Shown here: in pieces, positions 11,785-23,390 of the stretch
Layout of the letters: each line of letters opens with the position of its first letter
Position numbering within the stretch: the first letter of the stretch is position 1
Origin: Anoplolepis gracilipes
Lineage: Eukaryota > Arthropoda > Insecta > Hymenoptera > Formicidae
DNA length: 64,000 nt
Direction: 5' to 3'
Assembly (NCBI RefSeq): GCF_047496725.1
Contig: NC_132973.1
Location: forward strand, 15,182,233 to 15,246,232
Translations under genes and position numbers: made by a program
Notes under the pieces: generated by a model
Told to the model about the DNA's origin: nothing
Database searches by the model: none
The model's input: the letters and a program-made list of their open reading frames with translations, nothing else

Positions 11785-14319
11785 ATTTTCAAATCAAAAT
11801 ATAATTAAATTCCAGAAAGGTAAATTATATTTTAAAGTTGTAAATAAATCTTAAGAATACATTTCTTGACTAATTGTAAATTCAACTTGACTTTGAAAAA
11901 GGATTTAATTTAAATCTTAATGGTTAAGATTTTTAATGCTAAAGATTGAAGAATAACTAATAATTTTTGTCTTATTTGTCTCAAAATTAATTGATAGAGC
12001 TAGACATCACTTTTTTTAGCTTGACGATTGCATTGTGTAGAATTTTATGAGAGAATCTTACTCATTAATAGATAGTACTTAACGATTCATATTGTGGTAT
12101 ATATTTTTAAACAGTCATGACGAATCATCCGTCGTAGCATAATGTTCTTATTTCCCGTCGAAAATGCCCATTCGGAGAATAAGAAGTCCTGGCGGTCGTT
12201 TACGCGACAGGAAAGAAAAAAGAAAACAGGATATCAATAAATTCAAACACGAAGACACCAATTAATTCAACGATAATCAATTAATAATTTAATTGGGCCA
12301 ATAGTTTAACAATGGATAAATGGGCTCGTTTATTGAAAGGGAGTGGTTCAGGCGATAGAAATAGCAAAGCGATCCCCAGAACAATACTGACTATTTACAC
12401 TGAAAACGGGATCCGATGGGACGCATTGCATTAATCGAAATTTCTACTTGTTATTTAATCCGATTATACTACATCGTTAGCATCCCTTTATTTGGTTATG
12501 CGTATCGTAACAAAGAAAGCAGAAGGAGGAAAAATTCTTCGAATCTCAATTTTTTCTACAATAATAACTTCTTTTCTCAAAGAAAAGAAACATTTCTCTT
12601 AAAGAGGAGACAGGTTTTACTTGGTGGGCACCCGATAGGGATCGAAGAGAGTTAAACGATTACCTGCTGGATCAGCTGTGACCTTGTTCACCCTCTCGAT
12701 CAGGGGAGCACTCCGATCATTACACTTGACATGTCTGAGCCTTTTGCCACTCTCAACTTCTTTCATCATGCTGGCCCAGTCCGGCCTTTTTCTCGGCCTA
12801 GATTTCAGTGCCTCCAGTTTTTCCATTTGTGTGTCGTTGAGCGGAGCAAGGTCCTTTAGTATCGTCCTGCTAGGAGGTGGTGGAGGCGGTCGCGGAGGTG
12901 GCGGTGGCGGAATGTTCGCTCGTGACGAGCTCTTTGATAAAGTTGGTGCGCCTTGATATGGAGAATTTTCATTATTTATGCGAAAAATATAATTCATATG
13001 TAGTTTATAAAAAATCAAATTTTACTTAGGCGATCTGTAAATAAATTTTAAAATCTTTTACGTCCTTTTTATTAATAATTTATATATTAATTTTTTAATT
13101 AAATGTATACATAAATTCCTAAAAAATAATAATAAATGCAAAAAATTTTTATTGGTAATCTTATTCTTGTTTTTTACTATTCACAAAATTGCGTTTGGTC
13201 TTGTTGTGTATAAAAAGAGATTTAGTTTTTTCTAATCAAAAACAGATAGACGAATATTTGATAGAAAATGTAAAATTGATACTTTTGATCTTATACAATC
13301 ATTAAGAATTAAATTTTAGATTTAAAATTTTATTTTATTAAAATTTAATTAATTTTTATAGAAAAAAAATTTATGTTTATAAAATATAAATAATAAATAT
13401 TATTTTGAGAAATTTAAATATTATTAAAAATTCTTAAAAATTATATTTGATTTCACTGAATAATTTCTAAAATATTTATATATTTATTATTAAATTAAAA
13501 ATTTATTAACTCAAATATTTATTAAAATATAATTGTTAGTTCAATTATTCACTCCTTTTAGAAATTAGCTTCTTACAATGTGCACAATGATAGATGTATG
13601 CTAATTGTCTTTGATTATTTCAAGATCTGCATGTAACATTATAAGTCAATTTATCAATTTTATAGACATAGACGGTCACGTAATAATCACGTGCAAAAAA
13701 TAATTTTTATTTTACCATGTAAAATCGAGTACACCAAAAAAAAATTAACAACCGTTTAAAATCTGGAAGAGATAAACGTTTGATGTCGTGAGTGATGGAA
13801 TTCACGAGAAGGAATGATGATCATTGTCATACGTACCTGTGGTGCTCTCACTTTTCGAGAGTGGTATAATGTCACCCCGTGATCGAGATCTCTCGATGCG
13901 TATCTGTCGTTCGAGCTGCGGCCTCGAATTTGGCTCCTGTCGTCCATTCTCGCGCAACTTGGTCGGCACCGGTCGACCGCTCGGTATCTTTTCATTGTTT
14001 GGCTGTTTCGGTATTATCGTGATTTTGCTCTGCTTACGTGGTTGTTCATCTGTCGAAGGCGCTGCCGGTTCTGCGGGTTTCGGCACACTCTGATCAAGAG
14101 AAAGGGATGCTTGTTTGATCAGATAATAATGCAAATACTACACTTAGACTTAGTTTTATTTATTTATAAACACGTATAACTATACATACATATATAATAT
14201 GGCATTAAAAATATTTCTAATCGTCACAAAAAAATTATTGAGAATATAATAATATTTTTTTATTAATTTAAGTGTTACATGATTCCAATTTTATTTTTGA
14301 ACTTTCATAAAAATTTATT

Positions 14320-14383
<64 letters not shown>

Positions 14384-16893
14384 CAGAGAGAGAAAGTTGC
14401 ATCGTTATATAACAGTGGTGTCAAAATGTATATAATATAATGGACAAAAATTCACATTTAGTTACAGTTTTCACTTGTCAAATTTATTAAATTACCTCCC
14501 TATTTTGGAAAATATTTATTGTAATTATAATACATTAATTATACAATTTAGTTATATAATTAGTCAATTAATTTATTAAAAATTTAATTAAATTATATAA
14601 TTATTCAGATGTTAACTCTGTTAGTTTTCATTTTATTAACAAGTTAACTGATCGAATTTTGTCGCGATACAACGAAATAATTTTTGTTGGCACTGTCATT
14701 TATTCTCGATTCATGGTTTACGTTTTCGTGACATTCATCTTCCAACATAAATCACAATTTCTTGCACGCGCGTATGTTTGTGAAGTATATATTTTATTAT
14801 ACGATCACGCCAGGTTAAAAAAAATACGAAAGAATAATTGTCGCACATCTCGTGAAAGATAGCTACGATAGAAAATAGGAAAAGAAAAATTTCTTTATCC
14901 CTCTTCTCTTGATCATTAAAGACAGAGGAAGAGAGACAAAAAGAAAGAGAAAGAAAGAGAGATCCGAAAACTTTTCTTGGCAAGTCTCGAAGAGTTCATT
15001 CCGCCGGCTTTAAATAATCCACATTGAATTTTGTCTCGAGATATCACATTTTTCAGCTTAGATCGTCATCGACGTGGAGTTTCCGATTTTTTTTTCAAAT
15101 AAGTAGCTCTCGTAGAATTATCGTTTAATTTTCAGAATATTTAAAAAATTTTTCAGCATGATTTTTACTTTTATAAAAATTGTTTGCTCAAAGAAATTCT
15201 TTCTTTTCTACAAAATTGCTTTCATCTGCAACGTTGCATTAACGATTTCCAAATAAATTAAAGTAAGATCGCAATATAAACGTGTTAAGAAACTGGCGGA
15301 AGACGCAGCTGGCAAGTCATTTGAAATAGAAACGTGTGTTCTTTAAATAATCGTGACCCAGAGGCTTATATGCGAGCACGCATACGACGAATCTCACTTT
15401 CCTTCGCGTTAAGAAAACAGAGTTGTAATTGACAAACACGTTTCTAAAATGTATGAATACTTTCACGAATAGTTATAAACCTCTTCTGCGTTTTGCAATT
15501 TTCTAAAAATTGTTTTTTATTCTGTTATTATAATTCTGCAATTATCTGTCCAAGCTTCTCATTCTGATTAATTATCAAATATCAAATATAATAAAGACAT
15601 GTGCATTTTAATTGAAATGCAGTTATGAAATTTAAATATACATATAATACATTCAGATATTATAATATGATTAAAAATACATAAATGAAAATTACATGAT
15701 AATAATAAATAAAAATAGTAGATGATTTAATAAAAAGATAAGAACTTAAAATAAAAATTTACATTTCAAATTTAATTTAATTTGTTCAACTGATCTAAAT
15801 ATGAGATGATCAACAATATCACAACATCAATCGAACTACCAAAATCTCCATATATGTACCATTGAGCACGTCACGTTTTTCTCACGTTATTTCGCATTAT
15901 ATATATATATATATATATTAACTTTGTAATTCTCTATATTTTCATAATCTTTCGTGGACCATCGCCAAGAAATCAAGAGTAATCGCTTGAGAATTTCCTC
16001 ATGTAATGCGTTGCAAGAAAATAAATATGACCCAGATAACAATAATCTCAATGTCTGTCGTGAATTCTTTTATTAGAATTTAATTTCATAATGCATTTCG
16101 ATGCATTCACAATTTCGTAATCTATAATTTCTGTCAATTTGAAAATCAAACAATTTTTCAATAATTTATAATAATTTTTATGACAAAACAAATTAAGAAA
16201 AATTTTTTTTATTCAAATAATCGTGTAAATTTTTGCATAAAAAATCTCTAAAAAAATAAAATACATAAGAGAGTAATTTTTTTATAAATCGACGTAGACT
16301 ATCTCTTGAAATGTACTGTTTGAATACAATGAATTGTATACGACATCAGAAATATTTATCACGTTAACTCGTTGCAAGATACCTACGTCGGCTATTAATA
16401 TCAGGGTAGTATTAGTACAGCGAAGTCCGCTGACTTTGAAACCCAATAGCTGAATGGAAAAAGACTGCAGAAGTCACATAGTATGGGTTACTCATGCGTG
16501 CTTTCCGTAGAAACAGAAGCAGATTGTGTTACCTGATTACAACGCGAAGAAAAGCTGCGATATGTGTTTGAATAAACTCATTCTTTTCTTTAAATAAATG
16601 GCGTAATTTGAAATGACGTAAATCTGAAATCAATTCCGATATTTTCTACGAATTTTTTTTATATTGAAACTTTTTTTTAGTAAATATATAATATTTTGAT
16701 ATAATATTTTTGATATATTACTGATATTAAAATACAATTACTAATAATTATATAAAAATAAAAATATATTATTTGATAAATTCTATTATAAAATATGATG
16801 TAGTTTTATAAATGCAGTTAGTGATTGAAAAAAATTTTGAAAATGGTGAAAAAAATATACACTGATATTTTATAAATGTAACAAAATCTCCCT

Positions 16894-16935
<42 letters not shown>

Positions 16936-17452
16936 CTCTTTCTCCCTCTTTTTCTCTCTTTTTGTCAATTTTTTAATAAATTATGCAATTAACTACTCTG
17001 CGTCTTTCTTCGCAATATCACAAAATAAAAGACATTTTTCAGACATTTGGCCCTCTTGTATACATTTCAGTCTTTTCTCAGTTTTTTTTTCTTTTTATAA
17101 AAAGTAGAAAAAGTAAAATCGCAAAAATATAGAATCGTCTTCAAGAAATTACTAGATTTGATATTAAGAAACTCTTATATTGTTTCTAAGAATAAAAGTA
17201 AAAGTCTTTCATTTTAGATTCTTTAAGTATATTTCAAGATTATTATAAAGAAAATGTCGAATCATTGAGTCTCGCACTCACCTTCAAGGTAACTTGGGCG
17301 AAGGCCGGAACTTCCTCGGTCTTGGGCTTAGAGTCTCTGCGAGAATTGAGAGTCCAGGGTGCAGTAGGCATAGGCAACGGGTTAGGACCATCCTTGACCC
17401 ACGGCGGTCGGAAGGTGGTCCTCTGTGGTGGCTGACCACCGGCGCCAGGCAT
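9700..17452 (-). CDS. WH2-domain, polyproline, coiled-coil actin-binding protein, eight exons; possible SALS (sarcomere length short) homologue
   Basis: On the - strand the exons are 17452-17282, 14089-13837, 12951-12664, 11626-11304, 11145-10902, 10644-10356, 10226-9932 and 9861-9700. GT-AG boundaries and phases all agree, giving 2025 nt, or 674 residues, ending TTAGCAGAACTAGGTTAA. The N terminus (MPGAGGQPPQRTTFRPPWVKD) is proline-rich. Residues 156-168 are two six-proline runs split by Arg, a profilin-type ligand. Two WH2-like motifs follow: about 200-224 (WASMMKEVESGKRLRHVKCNDRS) and about 254-276 (LLKQIQQGVRLKAVKTNDRS). Coiled coil covers about 300-426, then Glu-rich acidic tracts in exons 6 and 7, then a final heptad-rich 53 residues. 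WH2 motifs bind monomeric actin. Polyproline plus tandem WH2 recalls SALS, which lengthens sarcomeric thin filaments at pointed ends. I cannot confirm that name from sequence memory. No signal peptide or membrane segment is visible. Confidence 0.9.
10755..10793. repeat. TA microsatellite in an intron of the WH2 gene
   Basis: A TA run lies in the intron between the exons at 11145-10902 and 10644-10356. Confidence 0.9.
11745..11783. repeat. CT microsatellite in an intron of the WH2 gene
   Basis: Near-pure CT repeat lies 119 bases upstream (transcript sense) of the acceptor at 11626. On the transcribed strand it reads GA. Confidence 0.9.
14324..14394. repeat. GA microsatellite, about 70 bp
   Basis: A nearly pure GA dinucleotide repeat in the first intron of the WH2 gene. 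Confidence 0.95.
16887..16960. repeat. CT/CCCT pyrimidine tract
   Basis: A polypyrimidine repeat in the first intron of the WH2 gene; it begins with CCCT units and continues as CT. Confidence 0.9.
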
Positions 17453-18110
17453 CTTTACTTAGCAAGTCCTTTTTTGCTGATAAAAGGGATAAATCCTGCT
17501 TTTTCAATCTTTAAAGACGTTCTCGCGTTCGGTCGTCGCGTTAACTGACGGCTCGTCGTCCACGGGACGAGCGCGACAATCCCGAGAACGTGCGCGATAC
17601 ACCACTGACAGATTCCTGGACCGACCGCGATTAGTGGGGATTAAAGCGTGGGCGAGATCGTACGCGACCTACTTTTTTGCGAAAACGTTAATAAGTTCTG
17701 GAACGCGACAGAAAGGAAAAGATTCTCGAAGGTGCACGATCGACGAGATATATCTTTTCTTTCTTCTTTTTTTTCTCTCTACCTTTCAACGAGAGAAGTG
17801 ACTATAAAACACAACGGGGTCGAAGATTTTTGCGCGACTCTGGGAAAGATCGAGACCTGGACCGCGCAACAGGCAGATCTCGCGGACTGCACCTCCCTAA
17901 CCATATGATATTTCCGTCCATGTGACGTCATCGAGAGAGGCGAGACTTAAAATAGAAAAATCCTCTCTTCTCTCTAGGATACCCTCGACGATGCCTCCAC
18001 CACTTCTTGTCGTCTTACGCCGCATTCCGCGTCTGTTTACGATGCACCGATCGTGACCGACCACGAAGGTCGATCGATCTTCAGGGTCGGCAAGCCTTAT
18101 TGTTTCTTCA
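17453..18110 (-). promoter_or_regulatory. 5' leader and promoter region of the WH2 gene, with CRE and MEF2-like sites
   Basis: GC-rich DNA directly upstream of the start codon. Positions 17923-17930 are TGACGTCA, a perfect cyclic-AMP response element. Positions 17946-17955 (CTTAAAATAG; CTATTTTAAG on the gene's strand) match the MEF2 consensus with one mismatch and could also serve as a TATA-like element. An E-box CATATG lies at 17902-17907. The + strand frames here are not supported as genes. Confidence 0.4.
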
Positions 18111-20060
18111 ATCTCGGGAATAAATACCTGTCCTTTAGATAGGTAAAAATAATTTTAATGACAAAAAGAATTCCTGATACATATTTTGATATTGCAAAAT
18201 GCAGGAAAAGCAAAAGAAATAAACGTGCAGTTATTATAAGAATAAAATAATAATTCTCTTGCAGAACGATATTTATTTGTGATAACATTTACATGTTAGT
18301 AGCATGTTGTCTCGAGTTTTCTGTAAAAGAGTATCAGAATTATATATTTTCATTTAATTTATTAGACAAATATGAAAAGATTTTATCAAAGCCATCGTTT
18401 GGAAGATAGCCAATATGATATTACAATGCAGATATAAAAAATGATTATTTGCAAATTAAAAAGAGGTATACATATAAATATAAATATCTATAGATATTTA
18501 AATATAAAATATATAAAATTATTTTTTGAAGGGCTGACGGTAATCGTAAGATGTACCATAGAAATTTCCATTTGAGAAAAAAATAGAATTAGAAAGAAGA
18601 AAGTAGCTTTATAAAAAGAGACAAATATAATATTTTCGAAAGAAAGAACATGAATAGAAAACGTTTGTAAACAAAGAATTTTGAGTGAAACGAAAACATG
18701 ATATATTTAAGCAATAGTTGGCAGCTATAAAGAATTCGTTGAAACTGATATTTACGACATTGCATTAGAAAGTATTTTTTGTTCAGAAAATAATTTAGCT
18801 AATTAATAATATTGCGAAATAATATTGCTAATTAAAAAATTTTAGAATAAAAGTTGTAGTCTTTAATGATTTAAAGACTGTTTTAAAATTGTAACGAAAG
18901 GAAAGATAATACTTCTCTTCCTAAAATTTTCTTATTTCTTCGGATTTCTTTTAAAATTTATTCAAGTCAAAGTTTATCGTTTTTAATAAATAAATAAACG
19001 TTTTTAAATTGATATTTCTCTCTAATATTTAATAAAGAGGTTTGTACGTGAGTTTACATTTCTTAAGGTTTCTTAAGATTTTCATATAATTATTAGTATT
19101 GAGATTAATTAACATGATGGATAAAATTTGTCTCAATGATGATTTATAAAAGTTCTATAGCTTGGCTATAATAAAACATTATCCGTGATGACACATATCT
19201 TACTCGAGAGATAATTTATTTAGTTTCATCGAAAATAATTATGATGTGACTTATCAGTTTTATATAAAGTTTGGAACGTTCCTTTATGCAGTAAATTATT
19301 GATTACGTTACCTGCATAAATAAAATAAAAAAATAACTTATCATTATGCATAGCTGTCATCATTAGTTTCTGACAAAGCGTAACATAAGTTAATCATCTA
19401 TATAAATCCAATTGTGCTTTTTTATATAAAATTATTTTTTTATTAATTAATGTGTTTCTTATTCAATTCGATGATCTATTCGATGATCTATTTTATTATG
19501 TTGCATGAAAAATATACCTTAATCTTTCTGATTTTTATTCATCCGACGATCGAGAGCTACTTTAATTGCCAGATCTGACCGTGAATATGCGTTAAGGGTC
19601 TAGGACATGTAATAGCTTCTTTCTCTCTCTTTTGCACTCCCTCTCCCTTCTTCCCTCTCTCTCTCTCTCTTTCTCTGTGTGTGTGTATGTGTATGTGATT
19701 CTAGTATTAGCCAAATCACTTGACGACATTGCAACTGAAAATCGTGAATCATTTGTGATCTCTTCTGCGTTCACTGGTTGTCTCGGCGTGAACAGATCGC
19801 CGCAAATTGCGTGCCAAGTCGTTCATTATCGTGTACGCTAAATTTCTCAAATAGATCGCAAATTAAGATCATCAAATGCAACGCTTCGATTTTTAATCTG
19901 ATAGTTTTAGTGCTTCGTAGATAACTTTTAGTATAATTTAATATCAAATTCTGTCGTATAAAAATTGTGCTTTCCTTTCTAGAATATACTTATATTCAGA
20001 CATAATTATATTAATAATATTCACATGATTCGTATAATTTTGTAATAATAAATTCTTTAT
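18111..20060. other. AT-rich intergenic DNA
   Basis: Mostly low-complexity AT-rich sequence. A CT tract merging into a GT run sits at 19617-19697 and underlies the spurious open frames on both strands. Nothing else recognised. Confidence 0.6.
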
Positions 20061-20063
20061 GTA

Positions 20064-20283
20064 GGGTAAACTAGGATATGATGGCCATACGGAAAAGATG
20101 GCCATAGGCTATCTGTAATTTTTCTAATAATCGCTACATAATACGCTTTTTTAGTCATTAATCAATATTTACAACAACGATTATCTTTGATAATGAATAA
20201 AAAAGCGCACTATGTAGCTCTTATTAGAAAATATACAGCCTATGGCCATCTTTTCCGTATGGCCATCATACCCTAATTTACCC
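20064..20283. mobile_element. 220 bp MITE (Tc1/mariner-like) with about 95 bp terminal inverted repeats
   Basis: The left end begins GGGTAAACTAGG and the right end finishes with the complement (CCTAATTTACCC). Inverted similarity extends about 95 bases inward and includes the phrase GATGGCCATACGGAAAAGAT in both arms. TA dinucleotides flank both ends (20062-20063 and 20284-20285), as expected for Tc1/mariner target duplication. There is no coding capacity, so this is a non-autonomous element. Confidence 0.8.
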
Positions 20284-20681
20284 TAATTAATATTAAATGT
20301 ATGCTTTTTTCTTTTTAATTCATATAGTAATTTAACTTAAAAGTAAAAGATTTTATTCAGATTTATTTTGAAATGACGACAGAAAGAGTTAAAATAATTA
20401 GAAACTAGGTCAGATGGAATAGATTCGTATTAAATTAGGAATGAATAGCTCTTATTAGAAAATATACAGCTTATGGCCATCTTTTCCGTATGGCCATCAT
20501 ACCCTAATTTACCCTAATTAATATTAAATGTATGCTTTTTTCTTTTTAATTCATATAGTAATTTAACTTAAAAGTAAAAGATTTTATTCAGATTTATTTT
20601 GAAATGTATGACGACAGAAAGAGTTAAAATAATTAGAAACTAGGTCAGATGGAATAGATTCGTATTAAATTAGGAATGAAT
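20216..20681. repeat. Tandem duplication of about 231 bp including the right half of the MITE
   Basis: Copy 1 (20216-20446) and copy 2 (20447-20681) are nearly identical; copy 2 has a 4-base TATG insertion and scattered substitutions. The unit starts inside the MITE and ends in flanking DNA, so the duplication postdates insertion. Confidence 0.9.
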
Positions 20682-21188
20682 ATAATAATCAATATACAAT
20701 AATCATTAACAATAATGTGTCAACAATCAGCAACGTATTAATTTAAAATAATAATGTAATTTCTAATTTTGCCTGATAATATAATTATATTAAATATGCA
20801 CAACTATCGTTTAACACATAAATGGCAAATATATATATGTTACATTTCATCAATATTTTTTACTTTAGTTCTTATGTATCTCTATTTTATTTCTTAAATA
20901 ATATTGAAAACTAGTACATGATGGATTAAAAAAGATTATTTGGATTTTTTAATCTTTCTGTTTTCTCTATTCAAAAAATGAAAAATCAAAAGACTTTTTT
21001 ATATAATGAAAATTTAGAAAATTTAGAAACAAATTTGTTGTAGGAATATTTTGCAAATCCTTCGAAGTTATCATGAAATGGTAAGAACATTTTGAAGCTC
21101 TCTTATTCTTCAATGCTACGAGATAGCACTACTAGTATAGCATATTGAGAGAGACTGCAAATATATACAAACAAAATTTATATATATA

Positions 21189-21239
<51 letters not shown>

Positions 21240-21599
21240 TATACACATATTAAGCAATAAGAAAAAGGAATTGGTTTTAAATAATAATTGTAAAAATTAA
21301 TACACAACACAAATAATTCATTTCTTATATAAATTATTAAAAAATTATATTTATAACAAATTTTTGAATTATTTTTTTTTCGCACGTACATGTTTAGGCC
21401 CATTTTTAAGTTATATTGCAAAATGTAGTTTAAGTTAACATTGTCCATTATCATATCTAATCTGTTGGAGCTCAGCTAAGGTTTAATAACAAATATAATT
21501 TAATTTCAAATGTCCATTGCAATTTATATTTTATAAAATGGATTACTGTATTTCAAATTACTCGCATTTTGAAATTTGCAAAATCACACAAAAACAATT
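20682..21599. other. AT-rich DNA with a TA microsatellite at 21178-21237
   Basis: No gene signal. The TA repeat is about 50 bp and generates a low-complexity Tyr/Ile frame on the - strand, which is not a gene. Confidence 0.7.
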
Positions 21600-21900
21600 A
21601 AGTATTGCGCCAAAGTTGTAAGCAGGAAAAAGATCGAGACTCCCTCGTCCTCGCACAAAACACGTGTAAAGTCGTCGAGTGAATTAGGGCTCTATTATTA
21701 TCGTAATTATTGCCGGGCTGAAAGTCCCAATTAAGCGGCAAATACTCCTCGGGCTACTCCTCGGGGGTAAAGAATTTCCGAGGAATTCGCGGCGGGTACG
21801 GTTAGGTGGTCGCCATTAATTCTCGCGCGTATGCGGTGACAACCACCGAATTAGTCGGGCGATCCGTCAAAAAGCGCATTTCCGTGGGTAGGCGTGCGTT
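21600..21900. promoter_or_regulatory. Compact GC/AATTA island, possible enhancer
   Basis: Sharp composition change with TCGTAATTATTGCC, CCCAATTAAGCGG (an NK2-type homeodomain site) and CGCCATTAATTC. A short direct repeat of CTACTCCTCGGG lies around 21745-21765. There is no long open frame with protein-like composition. Regulatory function is inference. Confidence 0.35.
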
Positions 21901-23390
21901 ATATCCGCCGTCTCTCTCTTTCTCCCTTTCTCTCTTTCTTGCTTTCTCTTTCTCAACGGAACACATGGCACTCTGCTTGCGGGACACACGCAACACTCAC
22001 ACACGCATGTACGCACGTACTTCTGACGCGAGATGAAAGAAGAATGCGTGAATGCATTAGAGTCAAAATATAGTTTAATTTCTATAAATATCAACATTAG
22101 AAACACGAAGCTGCAATACTAATAACATAATTTAAAAATGCCAAAAATTATAATTTTGAAATGGAGAAAAGTGAGATTTCTTTCTTAAATAATACTTAAT
22201 TTATTTGAAGAGATTTAAATAAAATATTAACAAAGTTAATGTTGAGATTCTAATTTTATCTATAATAGGTAAAAAAAGATAATTAATGCATATCTCTCCT
22301 CTCTTTTCTCTGACAATGAGCTAACTCGAAAGAGACCCCTTTCACTCGATGAATTTAAATGTGTGTATGTTATGTATGTGTGTAATTTATATATATATTT
22401 TGAATATTTTATATACATTATAATTTATAGTACGTGTTTAATATAGATTTATTATTTCGTTCATCTCATCTTCACCATATTATTTACTATAATAGTTTAA
22501 AATATATATATTATGACAATACTTGATTATTATTAAGAATAATAAGGAGATTCCCTTTTGATTCATATTGTCTTGTCTTTAATCTCACAAACAAAAATCT
22601 TACTAACACTTCAATGCCTCTATATAATACACCGCGAGTTGCATTGCCGAGGGCAACGTGTACAGATGTTCGCAAGTGCAAGAACTACGGGAAACAATTT
22701 AGGACTCTCGTTTTACCTGCGCTTGTTGTCATTAAATTTTTTGCGTGTACTCGGAGATTTGTATCGCGCATGTTCACCAAGTTTCAGGAACGAAAGTCAG
22801 ATGTAAATTTCCTCAAAAACTTGTTATACAGGAACGTTTATTATAGAACGTTTATCATCGAAATAATCAATGATTTCCGATTTTGTCATTTCTTTAAAAA
22901 ATGTTTCATAGAAAAGTTTTCTCGTCTTTCATTAAAACATTTTCTTGCAAAAAATCTACGATGTATATTATTTTCTTTTAAAATATTTCTAATAAATTTC
23001 ATAAATAAAAAAAATATATAATTTTTTTAATACAAAAGTGCGACTCTTCCTGAATGAAGTGTCACAATTGCTGAATTCCTAAATGTTAAATTAAAAAATT
23101 CAATAAATGAAATTAAAATAATAAAAGACACAATTTTCTTTTAAGAAACTTACAAGAGTCGGCCTAAAATATATTTTTGCCAGCTTTAAAAATTAACTTT
23201 CCAAGTTTATTAAAAAATGAATTGAACATGCACCTCTGATTAATAACGATTTTGATTCATCGTTACGTCAATCAAAAGTTTTTTTTGCAAAAGCGGGATA
23301 TTTTTCGCGAAAATTCTCCAGTTACAATTTTCTCGAGAATTGCATTGATGTCCATGAGTATCATGCCCGGCATTTTCAACCCTAAACGTG
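21901..23390. other. Mixed AT-rich DNA, no gene recognised
   Basis: A CT-rich tract (21908-21955) is followed by AT-rich sequence. The frames at 22558-23021 have no recognisable domain. Confidence 0.5.

Larger units (their letters stand above)
14138..17281 (-). other. Long first intron of the WH2 gene
   Basis: The intron proper runs from the donor GTGAGT at 17281 to the acceptor before 14089. It is mostly AT-rich and holds a GA tract (14324-14394) and a CT tract (16887-16960). Two islands of more balanced composition (about 15280-15440 and 16370-16570) might hold intronic regulatory sequence. No additional exon is visible. Confidence 0.6.

Noticed and set aside
12678..12956. Glycine-rich + strand frame
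   Set aside because: Antisense of the polyproline exon (12951-12664) of the WH2 gene.
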